From the NCBI GenBank assembly GCA_944389085.1, contig CALXLB010000009.1, positions 1 through 42,113 on the forward strand: 42,113 bases of DNA. The letters are read 5' to 3'. Origin of the DNA: an uncultured Spirochaetaceae bacterium (GTDB taxonomy: Bacteria > Spirochaetota > Spirochaetia > Sphaerochaetales > Sphaerochaetaceae). Under the pieces are notes generated by a model, which was given only the letters and a program-made list of their open reading frames with translations, was not told where the DNA came from and did not search any database. How positions within the stretch are numbered: the stretch's first letter is position 1; each line of letters begins with the position of its first letter. The translations under genes and the position numbers were made by a program. Shown here in pieces: positions 26,640 to 34,928 of the stretch.

Positions 26640-27617
26640 ATGAGAAAAAATTCGATATTATCAAGACATGACCAGCTAGTGACCATGTCATTTCTGAAAT
26701 ATAAGCTTGGTTATACACAGGCAAAGATTGCAGAGCTGTTCAATGTTTCATTGATGACTGTCTCTAGAATGCTGAAAGAAGCAATTGATGAAGGAATTGT
26801 AACAATCTCTGTGAAAATCCCTATAAATGAAGACGAAGAACTCTCAAAACAGATAAAGCAGAAATATGCGCTCCGGGATGCCTTGATAGTCAAAGACAAT
26901 GAATATGAAGATACGATAACAACCATCAGCAAAGCGGCAGCTTCTTATTTGGATATGGTTATTCTGCCGCGGGACGTCATGGGACTTGCTGCCGGAAGAG
27001 TGTTATCGCATGTACTGCCTCTGATGAATATTCCTGCGATAAACCGCAATTCTGTAGAATTCAAAGTTGTCCAGGTACAGGGAGGATATCCTGACATAGA
27101 CGCGTTCCACCCTACAACAACAATCGTGAATTTTGTGAACAGGTTCGGAATTCCCGGACATCTCCTGATGTACCCGATGTATGCAGCATCTGAAAACAGC
27201 GCCAAGATGATATATGCCCAGAACAAGGATGAATTTGAAAGTCTCTGGACAAAATGCACAATACTGTTAACCGGTGTCGGTGTATTCGATAAAGAAAATA
27301 TCCAGCGAGAAGAAAGTCTTCTTACCACTGAAGATATCAGCGAGATAGAGAGCAAAGGAGGAATCGGCGTTATTTTCGGACGCTGGTTTGATTCCGAAGG
27401 CAATTATCTTGATTGCTCGTCAAATCGCAAGGCGATATCAATCAAACCCGCTTTTCAGAAGAAGATCCTGAAACGTGTGCTTATTGCATTCGGTGATGAG
27501 AAGCTTACTGTAATCGATACACTGCTGAAAACAAAAATCACAAATATTTTTATCAGCGATGAGAAAACAGCTAGGGATCTTCTCCAGAAGACAGACAATC
27601 CGCCTGATCTATCATAA
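26640..27617 (+). CDS. SorC-family sugar-responsive transcriptional regulator
   Basis: The protein has an N-terminal HTH (MSFLKYKLGYTQAKIAELFNVSLMTVSRMLKEAIDEGIV) and a SorC/DeoR-type sugar-phosphate-binding domain (VMGLAAGRVLSHVLPLM, VVQVQGGYPD, LLTGVGVFDKENI, GGIGVIFGRWFDSEGN). Such proteins control sugar catabolic operons in response to phosphorylated sugars. ATG 26640 is my choice (325 aa); the frame is open to a TTG at 26604 but neither has a well-spaced ribosome site, so leaderless or weak initiation is possible. It faces the downstream uptake operon and is the natural candidate for its regulator. Confidence 0.85.
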   Translation: MRKNSILSRHDQLVTMSFLKYKLGYTQAKIAELFNVSLMTVSRMLKEAIDEGIVTISVKIPINEDEELSKQIKQKYALRDALIVKDNEYEDTITTISKAAASYLDMVILPRDVMGLAAGRVLSHVLPLMNIPAINRNSVEFKVVQVQGGYPDIDAFHPTTTIVNFVNRFGIPGHLLMYPMYAASENSAKMIYAQNKDEFESLWTKCTILLTGVGVFDKENIQREESLLTTEDISEIESKGGIGVIFGRWFDSEGNYLDCSSNRKAISIKPAFQKKILKRVLIAFGDEKLTVIDTLLKTKITNIFISDEKTARDLLQKTDNPPDLS

Positions 27618-27665
27618 AGCATCAAGCGGAAATTCCTATTTGCACATGCTGCAAAGAGTTGATTG

Positions 27666-28565
27666 CTAATGTTCTTTCTGCCATTGAATATATTCCTGGA
27701 TGTTATCCTTGGAATAGCAGACAGGTGGAAGACGCCGTATGTTTTTCCGCAAATCGTTCTCTGATCCCCCAAGGAATGCAATGACCTCATCCCATTTGCA
27801 GGAGGAAAAAAGCCCTGCAGCCATAGCCGCAGCAGCACCGAAATAATATTCGCGGATCCATATAGAAGCTGCGATAGAACCATCGGAAATACGTTTTACA
27901 GTTTCATCCAGCATATCAAATCCGACAATCGGTACAGATCCTGGCTGACGGCCTGCTATTTCTACAGCCTTTGCCTGAACAACACAATGATAGGCATATA
28001 CACCATACAGACCAGAAACATCGGGATTTTCCTTAATTGCTGACAGCACGCGGCTGAAAGCAAGTTCAGGATTCTCGAAATCAGGATCGATGATAATCAT
28101 ACGCTTCCCTTCTTTCTCCATCCGTTCGCAGAAACCTTCCAGCTTCCCTTTTGCACCGGGGGCATTGGAACCTGCCTGCACGATAACAGGACCATCGCAT
28201 TCAAGTCTTTTCAGCATCTCTTCTGCGGCAAATTGTCCAAGTTCTTTAAACGGCAAAGTTCCGAAATGGAATAGCCGTCTCTCTTCGTAGCCATCAAGAT
28301 CCATCGTCAGCACAGGTATTCCGGCATCCAGAATAAAATTGATATCATTGCCGAATAAAACAGGATCACTTGCAACAACGACTATTGCATCAGGGTGATT
28401 GTTTATCGCTTTTCTCAGGCATTCCAGCTGCTTAGGAGGATCAACAGTCAAAGGTGCATAAATCCTTACCTCATCCCCTCTCCTCTTTGCAATATCATAT
28501 ATGCCTGCATTAAGTCTGTCCCAGTACTCCCCATGGCTTTTCTCCACAAATGCTAAAACAGCCAT
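27666..28565 (-). CDS. Periplasmic-binding-protein-like protein without signal peptide
   Basis: The 299-aa protein has the fold signature of Peripla_BP_4/LacI effector domains: a first lobe with YWDRLNAGIYDIAKRRGDEVRIYAP, a hinge segment around GIPVLTMDLDG, and a second lobe with SGLYGVYAYHCVVQAKAVEIAG and SVPIVGFDMLDETVKRISDGSIAASI. The start ATG 28565 follows AGGAGG at 8-nt spacing; an upstream extension to 28604 adds nothing like a signal peptide. It has no HTH either. It is the last gene of the uptake operon, 22 bp after the permease, so it is likely a cytoplasmic ligand sensor or carrier rather than a transport receptor. That role is inference. Confidence 0.75.
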   Translation of the reverse strand: MAVLAFVEKSHGEYWDRLNAGIYDIAKRRGDEVRIYAPLTVDPPKQLECLRKAINNHPDAIVVVASDPVLFGNDINFILDAGIPVLTMDLDGYEERRLFHFGTLPFKELGQFAAEEMLKRLECDGPVIVQAGSNAPGAKGKLEGFCERMEKEGKRMIIIDPDFENPELAFSRVLSAIKENPDVSGLYGVYAYHCVVQAKAVEIAGRQPGSVPIVGFDMLDETVKRISDGSIAASIWIREYYFGAAAAMAAGLFSSCKWDEVIAFLGGSENDLRKNIRRLPPVCYSKDNIQEYIQWQKEH

Positions 28566-28587
28566 TTCATTACCCTCCTCTATTGTG

Positions 28588-29424
28588 TCACGATTTGATA
28601 GCACCAGCTGTCATTCCTGACACAAGGTAGCGCTGTGCAGCAACAAAAACAAAAGCTACCGGAATCGTCATCATTGCCGAATATGCCATCAATTCACCCC
28701 AGAGAACTGATTGTCCGCCAATCATTCTCGCAGCCCCTACTGTCAGCGTAGTCATTGTATCCGAGGTCATGATCATAAGACTTAAGAGGTACTCCTCCCA
28801 TCCGAGTACGAAAGCAAATAGCATTACAGCAGCAATGCCGGATGCACTTAGCGGGAATATGATACGGAACAGTGTACCTATCCTGGACAGACCATCCATC
28901 TCGGCTGCTTCCTCGAGTTCCCTTGGTATTCCCTGGAAAAATCCCCAGAGCATCCATATGGAGAATGGCAGAGCACGGGCGACATTTGAAAGAATCAGAC
29001 CAGGATATGTATTCAGAAGCCCCATCTTCGATAACAGGCTGAATAGAGGAATTGCCAGAAGTATTGTAGGCAACGCCTGGGAAATCAGGATAGCAAGACC
29101 GAATGCCCCTCTTCCTCTGAATGAGAAACGAGCCATTGAATACGCTGAGAACATGGCTATGAATACAGATAGAACGGTAGTTGAGACCGATACTATAACG
29201 GAATTCTTATACCATGTGACGAAAGGAAACATCTTGAAAACATTCTTATATGCAAGCAGAGAAAATGACTCTGGGTCTGGGATGATGCTTCCTGCTCCTA
29301 TGCTTCCACCACGGAGGGATGAGAGAAGCATCCAGTATATCGGGAAAACCATCAGCATACAGACGAGTATTGCTCCGGCATATATAAAGATTGTTTTTAT
29401 TCTTCTGTAAATTCTATAATTCAT
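28588..29424 (-). CDS. Carbohydrate ABC transporter permease (MalG type)
   Basis: The inner-membrane permease subunit, 278 aa with six predicted TM helices starting at about residue 10 (IFIYAGAILVCMLMVFPIYWMLLSSL). The EAA loop that contacts the ATPase is visible as EEAAEMDGLSRIGTLFRIIFPLS. The second half reads ILAIPLF...LSNVARALPFSIWMLWGFFQGIP. It follows the MalF-type permease with a 4-bp gap and precedes the signal-less binding protein. No cognate ATPase gene is present in the window. Confidence 0.9.
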   Translation of the reverse strand: MNYRIYRRIKTIFIYAGAILVCMLMVFPIYWMLLSSLRGGSIGAGSIIPDPESFSLLAYKNVFKMFPFVTWYKNSVIVSVSTTVLSVFIAMFSAYSMARFSFRGRGAFGLAILISQALPTILLAIPLFSLLSKMGLLNTYPGLILSNVARALPFSIWMLWGFFQGIPRELEEAAEMDGLSRIGTLFRIIFPLSASGIAAVMLFAFVLGWEEYLLSLMIMTSDTMTTLTVGAARMIGGQSVLWGELMAYSAMMTIPVAFVFVAAQRYLVSGMTAGAIKS

Positions 29425-29428
29425 CCGG

Positions 29429-30328
29429 TTACCCCCTTTCCTTCAGAAGCCTGTTGAATATCGGCAATCCAATCAGAAGTGTGATGATCAATGTAACCAA
29501 AGCAACTGCGGCACCACTTCCTCCATTTAGCTCTGTGATTGTCTTTGAATATGCCAGCGTTGCAAGCAGTTCGGTCGAACCTGCAGGGCCGCCTCCGGTC
29601 ATCATGCTGACAAGATCGAAATGTCCTATACGCCATATCGTCCCCTGAGCAAGAACAACAAGCATAACAGGCCTCAGCAGCGGCAGAGTGATATACCGGA
29701 GATTCTGGAATGGGCTTGCACCTTCAATAGCACTCACCTCATACAGACCTTTATCTATAGACTGCAATCCTGCTAGCAAAGAAATAATCATAAAAGGTGA
29801 ATAACGCCATATGACTACAGCAATAAGAACCCAGAGAGCCTGATCTGGAGATGAAAGCAGAGGCTGCTTGCTGCCGCCAAGACTGACAAGAATATTGTTC
29901 AGAAGACCTGAATCCGTATCCAGAATTGTCTTCCAGATAAGACCAACAGTAACAGGAGGGACAACCCATGGCAGGAGTACCAGGCCTCTCAGAAACCCCT
30001 TCATATGAATAATCCTGTTCATAAGAAGAGATATTGCAAGTGCGAATGTGAATTCTAAAGATATTGAGACGAATGTCCAGATAACGGTATTTCTGACAGT
30101 CGACCAGAAAACCCTGTCTCTTGTGAAGAGTCTTATGAAATTATCCAGTCCGACAAAAGGTGAATTACCGAAAAAGCTATATTCGCTCAGGCTCATGATG
30201 AGAACCTGTACAAGAGGTACACCTATAACGATTCCAAGGACAATGATGGCTGGAATGTTAAGAAGATAAGGAAACAGATCAATCCGACCTTTTCTTCCTA
30301 CCCCTCTGCTGTGAAATTTACTGCTCAT
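29429..30328 (-). CDS. Sugar ABC transporter permease (MalF/UgpA type)
   Basis: The first permease subunit, 299 aa from ATG 30328, which has AGGAGG a few nt upstream; the longer frame from 30343 would start inside that site. TM helices begin with LFPYLLNIPAIIVLGIVIGVPLVQVLIMSL. The EAA loop is YEVSAIEGASPFQNLRYITLPLLRPV. Pairs of this type import di- or monosaccharides and polyol phosphates. The 273-bp gap before it, on the side of the binding-protein gene, holds a strong hairpin that could lower permease expression relative to the binding protein. Confidence 0.9.
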   Translation of the reverse strand: MSSKFHSRGVGRKGRIDLFPYLLNIPAIIVLGIVIGVPLVQVLIMSLSEYSFFGNSPFVGLDNFIRLFTRDRVFWSTVRNTVIWTFVSISLEFTFALAISLLMNRIIHMKGFLRGLVLLPWVVPPVTVGLIWKTILDTDSGLLNNILVSLGGSKQPLLSSPDQALWVLIAVVIWRYSPFMIISLLAGLQSIDKGLYEVSAIEGASPFQNLRYITLPLLRPVMLVVLAQGTIWRIGHFDLVSMMTGGGPAGSTELLATLAYSKTITELNGGSGAAVALVTLIITLLIGLPIFNRLLKERG

Positions 30329-30574
30329 AATTCCTCCTAACAATAATCAAGCCACCTGCAATTCCAGCTATATTGAAAACGGGGATATATCGAAATGAGT
30401 ATTCATCTGAAATAAATGAAAATATCTTCAATATCTGATTTTTTTATGTGCTTTCCCCATCGTTGACCCGAATATCATACTAACATCTGGCCTTGTATAC
30501 AGGACGGCTTTTATTTGCATATCTGCAATTCCCGCAGCCTCCTTATTATGGAAATTTCTTCCATCAGGATAGTT

Positions 30575-30602
30575 CGTTGGAGCAGCTGCTACTGCCCCAA
30601 CG
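30575..30602 (-). promoter_or_regulatory. Strong intercistronic hairpin between binding protein and permease genes
   Basis: On the minus strand CGTTGGGGCAG pairs with CTGCTCCAACG (11 bp, one G·U) around a 6-nt loop, just after the solute-binding-protein stop. There is no U-run. Its position fits an mRNA 3'-end stabiliser or partial attenuator that lets the binding protein be made in excess. Confidence 0.6.
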
Positions 30603-30616
30603 ATGTGATAAAAACA

Positions 30617-31927
30617 TCACTGGCCAAGCTGAGCTTTTATCTCGCTGTCCATAAGTGCAACGCCATCTTCCACGCTGCGACGGCCTGTAACGATTTCCTC
30701 CCAGATAGGAATGATAGTCGAGGTCCACATTCCAGCATACTTGGAAGAAGCTGGCATGAAGCGTGACCAGTCTGACCATAACGCAAAGCGTTCTGACCAG
30801 AGCGGGAAGCTTTCATCCGAGAAACGAGGATCTGCAAGCGCACTCTTTGTCGTCGGAGGAAGATAGTTGTCAATTACCGCCAGATCTGCCATACGCTGAG
30901 GATCGAGTATAATCCATTCAATGAATTTATATGCCTCTTCTTTGTTCTTCGAAGTTGTTGGAATTGTGAAATAATCAAATGTCGAGAAACTGAACTCATT
31001 GCCATTCTCCGATACAGGGAATGCCATTACATCGAAATCCTTCCCGAATTCATGACCATATTCCTCTTTGACTGAGTCGGCCCACCACATACCGCAGGCG
31101 AACATTGCCATATCATTTTCACCCCATGCACGCATTGCCTCCGGAAGTCCCCATGAAAGATAACTTGGTTTCATGACTTTATCTTCAGTCACAAGTGCCG
31201 CCTGTGCTGCAATTGCATCCACCGCAGCCTGTTCGTCGAGTCCTGATTTCCATCCACCTTCACCATCAGGCTTTATGATATCAGCGCCGAATGCCCATAA
31301 ATGCGGAATATAAGTCTTCATTGCAATGAATCCAGACAATCCTCTTTCAGCAAATCCCCATTGTTCTGGTTCCCCATCACCATCAGCATCTATAGTCAGC
31401 TTCTTAGCTGCCTCCACAAATTCGTCCCATGTCCATGCTTCACCAGGAGCAGGTGGTGTAACTCCTGCTTCTTCAAAGAGTGCTGGCCGATAGAAGATTG
31501 CAGCTTCTGGAGACTGGAGGAAAGGTATGGCATAAGTTCCAAGCTCATCGAATGCAGTCGGTATAAGCTCTTCTTTCATCTCGTCACTGATAAAATCCGC
31601 AAGATCCGTCATCGCTCCCATCTCAACCCATTCAGCAGTTCCCTGGTTGCTATTGCCATGAAGGATATCAGGAGTATTTCCAGAAGCTATTTTTGCAAGT
31701 GTTGTTGCTCTCTGGCTCTCCCATGGTACATATGATATCTCAACAGTAACACCAGTCTCCTCCTTGTACTGCTCTGCAAACTGTTTCAATAATTCATTCG
31801 CCTCAGGCGGAACCATTGAATGCTGCATCGTGATAGTGATGTCCTTTTTCTCATTGCTTCCATTTGCCCAGATACCGCCAATGACAGAAAGTGCCAGAAG
31901 CAGCATGACAGTCATTTTTCTGATCAT
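30617..31927 (-). CDS. Extracellular solute-binding protein, sugar ABC family 1
   Basis: The receptor of the transporter, 436 aa with an N-terminal signal peptide (MIRKMTVMLLLALSVIGGIWA). No lipobox Cys is present, so it should be free in the periplasm. The mature domain has family-1 features: NELLKQFAEQYKEETGVTVEISYVPW near the N-terminus, ASGNTPDILHGN, WTWDEFVEAAKKLT and FDYFTIPTTSKNKEEAYKFIEWI. A D-x-D-x-D segment (TIDADGDGEPEQWG) may bind calcium. The start has AGGAGG upstream. It lies between the enolase-superfamily gene and the permeases. Confidence 0.9.
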   Translation of the reverse strand: MIRKMTVMLLLALSVIGGIWANGSNEKKDITITMQHSMVPPEANELLKQFAEQYKEETGVTVEISYVPWESQRATTLAKIASGNTPDILHGNSNQGTAEWVEMGAMTDLADFISDEMKEELIPTAFDELGTYAIPFLQSPEAAIFYRPALFEEAGVTPPAPGEAWTWDEFVEAAKKLTIDADGDGEPEQWGFAERGLSGFIAMKTYIPHLWAFGADIIKPDGEGGWKSGLDEQAAVDAIAAQAALVTEDKVMKPSYLSWGLPEAMRAWGENDMAMFACGMWWADSVKEEYGHEFGKDFDVMAFPVSENGNEFSFSTFDYFTIPTTSKNKEEAYKFIEWIILDPQRMADLAVIDNYLPPTTKSALADPRFSDESFPLWSERFALWSDWSRFMPASSKYAGMWTSTIIPIWEEIVTGRRSVEDGVALMDSEIKAQLGQ

Positions 31928-31948
31928 TCTCTAACCTCCTAAGAATTA

Positions 31949-33064
31949 TCAAAGCTCAAGAATCCCTGATTCCTGAAGATCTACACGTTTGATGCCAAGA
32001 CCTGGTTCATTGCTTACAATTGCTTTTCCATTCTCAACCTTCACACCCCCTTCAAGAACGATATCATCCTTAAGGAGCAGATGGCATGTGACACCGGTAT
32101 ACAACGGAGATTTTGTAGACAAAGCCAGGTGTGCTACCGCTGTATTGGAAATGCTCATTTCATTTATTTCATCGATGATGTAAAGCATATTCGCCGCTTC
32201 AGCCATAGCAACCATCTGCTGGCATTTCCTGATTCCTCCGCAGCGGCTGATCTTGATACTGACAATATCCGCAGCCTGCAGCTTGATTAGACGCCACAGA
32301 TCACCAACTGTACGAATGCAGTCATCTGCCATAAGCTTCAGCTTCGTTCCTTTGCGGATTTCAGCCATTCCCTCAAAATCATTGGCATGTACCGGCTGTT
32401 CAAGAATGACATTGTCACGATAATTAGGATCAGCTTCGATACGGGCTGCAATCGCCAGAGTCTGAGGAACATTCCATCCCTGATTAGCATCAAGAGAGAG
32501 TGTGACTGTCTCATCCACAGCTTTAAGCGCAGAAGAAATCAGGTCTAAATCATATGCTGTATCACCACTCATCTTGATCTTGAATACGCGATATCCTTCA
32601 TCCAGGAACTTCTCCAGACATGGCATGAAATTCTCGTTTGTCGGAGGATTGATATGCGTCGGAAGAGAGTCATGTGCCCTACCTCCAAGAAGATCAACAA
32701 CAGGGAGACCATACGCCTTTCCTGCTATATCGAGAAGGGCCTGATCAAGAGCACAGATAAATGCCAGATTGCCAAGCGGCATTACTCTGTCAACGATATT
32801 CAGAATCAGGTTCCTGTTCAAAGCAGGTTTTCCGATAATATATGGCTTTACAAGTTCCAGTGCACCAACTGTACTACCCGGAGTCTCTCCATAAAGTCCC
32901 GGTGAATGAGTTGCTTCACCAATTCCGATGATATCACTGTCTGTGCGGACAACAATTATCGTGTTCGCCTGTTCACCTGTCTTAACATAAAACCTCTTGT
33001 CATGCTGCCAGGGACCTTTGTAGTCAGTACGCACGGTATGAGCCGTGATGTCCTTGATTATCAT
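31949..33064 (-). CDS. Enolase-superfamily enzyme (muconate-lactonizing / dipeptide-epimerase subgroup)
   Basis: A Mg2+-dependent enzyme that abstracts a proton next to a carboxylate. The 371-aa protein (ATG 33064, with AAAGGAGGTG upstream) has the C-terminal barrel: FKIK with K162 and K164, metal ligands D192 (LDANQ), E222 (ILEQP) and D247 (ADD), and the opposite base K271 (SIKISRCGG). Lysine acid/base pairs on both sides place it in the MLE subgroup rather than mandelate racemase. The substrate is not predictable; being first in a sugar-uptake operon suggests an acid sugar or derived lactone, or isomerisation of the imported compound. Confidence 0.85.
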   Translation of the reverse strand: MIIKDITAHTVRTDYKGPWQHDKRFYVKTGEQANTIIVVRTDSDIIGIGEATHSPGLYGETPGSTVGALELVKPYIIGKPALNRNLILNIVDRVMPLGNLAFICALDQALLDIAGKAYGLPVVDLLGGRAHDSLPTHINPPTNENFMPCLEKFLDEGYRVFKIKMSGDTAYDLDLISSALKAVDETVTLSLDANQGWNVPQTLAIAARIEADPNYRDNVILEQPVHANDFEGMAEIRKGTKLKLMADDCIRTVGDLWRLIKLQAADIVSIKISRCGGIRKCQQMVAMAEAANMLYIIDEINEMSISNTAVAHLALSTKSPLYTGVTCHLLLKDDIVLEGGVKVENGKAIVSNEPGLGIKRVDLQESGILEL

Positions 33065-33085
33065 ATAACCACCTCCTTTCACTTT

Positions 33086-33104
33086 GCACTCATATGACGA
33101 GTGC
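33086..33104 (-). promoter_or_regulatory. Hairpin in the operon leader next to the ribosome site
   Basis: GCACTC / GAGTGC form a 6-bp stem with a 7-nt loop, ending about 8 nt upstream of the AAAGGAGGT of the enolase-superfamily gene. It could influence translation initiation. Confidence 0.35.
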
Positions 33105-33139
33105 TGGTTATAAGCCTCATTGTGTTAATTTATAAAATA

Positions 33140-33157
33140 AATGTTATTTTTAACATT
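33140..33157 (-). promoter_or_regulatory. Palindromic operator at the uptake-operon promoter
   Basis: AATGTTA-AAAA-TAACATT is a perfect 7-bp inverted repeat with a 4-bp centre, directly downstream of the -10 hexamer, so it covers the transcription start. A regulator bound there would block initiation; the SorC-type protein at 26640 is the obvious candidate but this is inference. Confidence 0.6.
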
Positions 33158-33186
33158 ATGCTATTTGGGTTCCATTGACCTGTCAA
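33158..33186 (-). promoter_or_regulatory. Sigma-70 promoter of the uptake operon
   Basis: On the minus strand a perfect TTGACA (33186-33181) and TAGCAT (33163-33158) are separated by 17 bp. The start codon of the first gene is about 90 bp further on. Confidence 0.75.
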
Positions 33187-33462
33187 GAAAAATTTCTACT
33201 TCAGCTTTATGGCTTTTGAAACAAAGAAAATTTATGTGTCTGCAATAGACTGCAGGCCTGGGCTAGAGATTTAATAAAAGGATTTATCAGATCAGAATGA
33301 TTTCTTCTGTTCTTCTATAATAAAATTGATAAATCAGTCATTTTCAGAACTGACATCATCTCATTCATTTTCCTTAAATAATGAACGTTTTTTTAAGAAA
33401 TTCTGAAATATAATATATCATGTAGTAATTTATTATTATATAACAAATAAGTAATTTAAAAT

Positions 33463-33531
33463 CGGCAAGTTGGCTATTTTTCATTCGGCAAGTTGGCTGG
33501 TTTTCATCCGGCAAGTTGGCTGGTTTCCATT
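33463..33531. repeat. Three 23-bp tandem repeats
   Basis: Direct repeats at 33463-33485, 33486-33508 and 33509-33531. Each starts CGGCAAGTTGGCT and ends in T-rich TTTTCAT or TTTCCAT; units 2 and 3 differ at two positions, unit 1 at a few more. They lie in a non-coding A+T-rich gap between the uptake operon promoter and tRNA-Gly. On the minus strand each unit begins ATG(A/G)AAA and ends CTTGCCG. Confidence 0.9.
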
Positions 33532-33572
33532 CATTAATTTTCATGATTTTTTAATAAATGTTGTGAAAGTTA

Positions 33573-33601
33573 TTGACAGCAATCTTTGCTTTGTGTATTG
33601 T
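33573..33601 (+). promoter_or_regulatory. Sigma-70 promoter of tRNA-Gly
   Basis: TTGACA (33573-33578) and TATTGT (33596-33601) with 17-bp spacing, about 20 bp upstream of the tRNA 5' end. Confidence 0.75.
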
Positions 33602-33620
33602 TTTGTCCGTTAGCTTTAAT

Positions 33621-33692
<72 letters not shown>

Positions 33693-33699
33693 TCCGTTG

Positions 33700-33723
33700 C
33701 TCCTTGGATCCAAGGAGTTTTTT
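33700..33723 (+). terminator. Rho-independent terminator of tRNA-Gly
   Basis: CTCCTTGG-AT-CCAAGGAG, an 18-bp palindrome, is followed directly by six T. It lies 8 nt after the tRNA. Confidence 0.88.
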
Positions 33724-33785
33724 GTTGAATATATATTCTCAATAATCTAATATTCTTTGGCTGGAATCCATATAGGAGTTTTTCT

Positions 33786-34928
33786 ATGAACATGCTCATG
33801 GAGCGTTATGCTGATATCATCATAAACCGTGCGCTTTCTCTGACCGAAGGAGATGTGCTTTCTATAAACACAGAAGAAGAGAATATTGACTTTGCCCATC
33901 TCATAGCCAGAAAAGCCGCAGAAATAACCGGTAATGGAAGCTATATACAGAATATTGAGAAAGGAAGAGTGATTTCCACAGAGGAAGCTGCTTCGGACTA
34001 TCCAATTGAGAAAAAACCGACAGCTCTGCTGTATCTTCCTGTATACAGGAGCTTCGGAAAACTTTCAGAAGAAAGTCTTCTGTCAGCGGCAGAGATACAG
34101 CGCTTCAGGCATCTCTCAGAACCACTTGATAACCCGGAACCATCACTTCCCTTCGTAACAGCTCCTGTTCCTTCCGAGGAATGGGGAAGAATACTCGACG
34201 AAGAAGGTGGGCTAAGGCTTTCGTCATCGCTTATTGAAGCTCTTCTCTCTTTAGGAGAAGACAGCTACATGGATGAGAATGAGACAGATCTTATTCTTTA
34301 TGAACGCGACAGACTGAATGAGCTGAAGATCGAAAAAGGAAGGATTGCAGATGAAGAAGGTACTGACCTGACATTCTCATTCCTTCCCGGTTCTGAATTC
34401 GCTACAACAATCCACAGTCTCAGAAATGGCAGAAGATTCGTTCCGACCGTTTATGCTTGTGATATCTTCAGAGCACTCAATGCCGGAACCGTGAACGGAT
34501 ATTTCACATCAACCCGCCCATTCATGCTTTTCGGCCATATTGTCCATTCATTCTCAGCAAGAGTCGAGAATGGAAAAATCACTGACTACAGCACTGATGA
34601 AGCATCTGCTGTTCTCTTTGATTTATATCTGAGGCAGGATGAGAAGGCGGGGTATCTCTCGGAAGTCACTCTTGCCGAGGAGAGCTCTGCTGCAAGCCAG
34701 ATTGATTTCTTTGCACTTCCTGAGTGGGACAGAATGAGAGGTATCGCCATCACTCTGGGCGGTCCCAGACCGGAAAGTCTCAGGACAGATGATGCGAGAA
34801 AAACCGCAAACGAATCGCTGGTGACACTGACAATCCCCATCGGATCCGACACATCACTGATGACAGGATGGACAGAAGATGGGGATGAAGTCACGCTGAT
34901 GGAAGATGGGTTTATAAAGGAAGAATAA
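33786..34928 (+). CDS. M29 aminopeptidase-like protein lacking most metal ligands
   Basis: The 380-aa protein has the size and layout of M29 (AmpS/PepS) aminopeptidases: an N-terminal segment LTEGDVLSINTEEENIDFAHLIARKA, then a GHIVHSFSARVENGKITDYST strand block like the family's 'GG.I....A' region, and LSEVTLAEESS where the family has a metal-binding Glu. Other ligand motifs seem lost: the NxPTEE motif reads VPTVYACDIF, DENAACHIALG reads WDRMRGIAITLG, and the final H-x-D reads LTIPIGSD. It may therefore be an inactive or altered-function homologue. AGGAG at 33774 supports the start. The stop abuts coaX's stop. Confidence 0.6.
   Translation: MNMLMERYADIIINRALSLTEGDVLSINTEEENIDFAHLIARKAAEITGNGSYIQNIEKGRVISTEEAASDYPIEKKPTALLYLPVYRSFGKLSEESLLSAAEIQRFRHLSEPLDNPEPSLPFVTAPVPSEEWGRILDEEGGLRLSSSLIEALLSLGEDSYMDENETDLILYERDRLNELKIEKGRIADEEGTDLTFSFLPGSEFATTIHSLRNGRRFVPTVYACDIFRALNAGTVNGYFTSTRPFMLFGHIVHSFSARVENGKITDYSTDEASAVLFDLYLRQDEKAGYLSEVTLAEESSAASQIDFFALPEWDRMRGIAITLGGPRPESLRTDDARKTANESLVTLTIPIGSDTSLMTGWTEDGDEVTLMEDGFIKEE

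Noticed and set aside
33463..33531. CRISPR array
   Set aside because: The 23-bp units are directly contiguous with no spacers, there are only three, and no cas gene is nearby.
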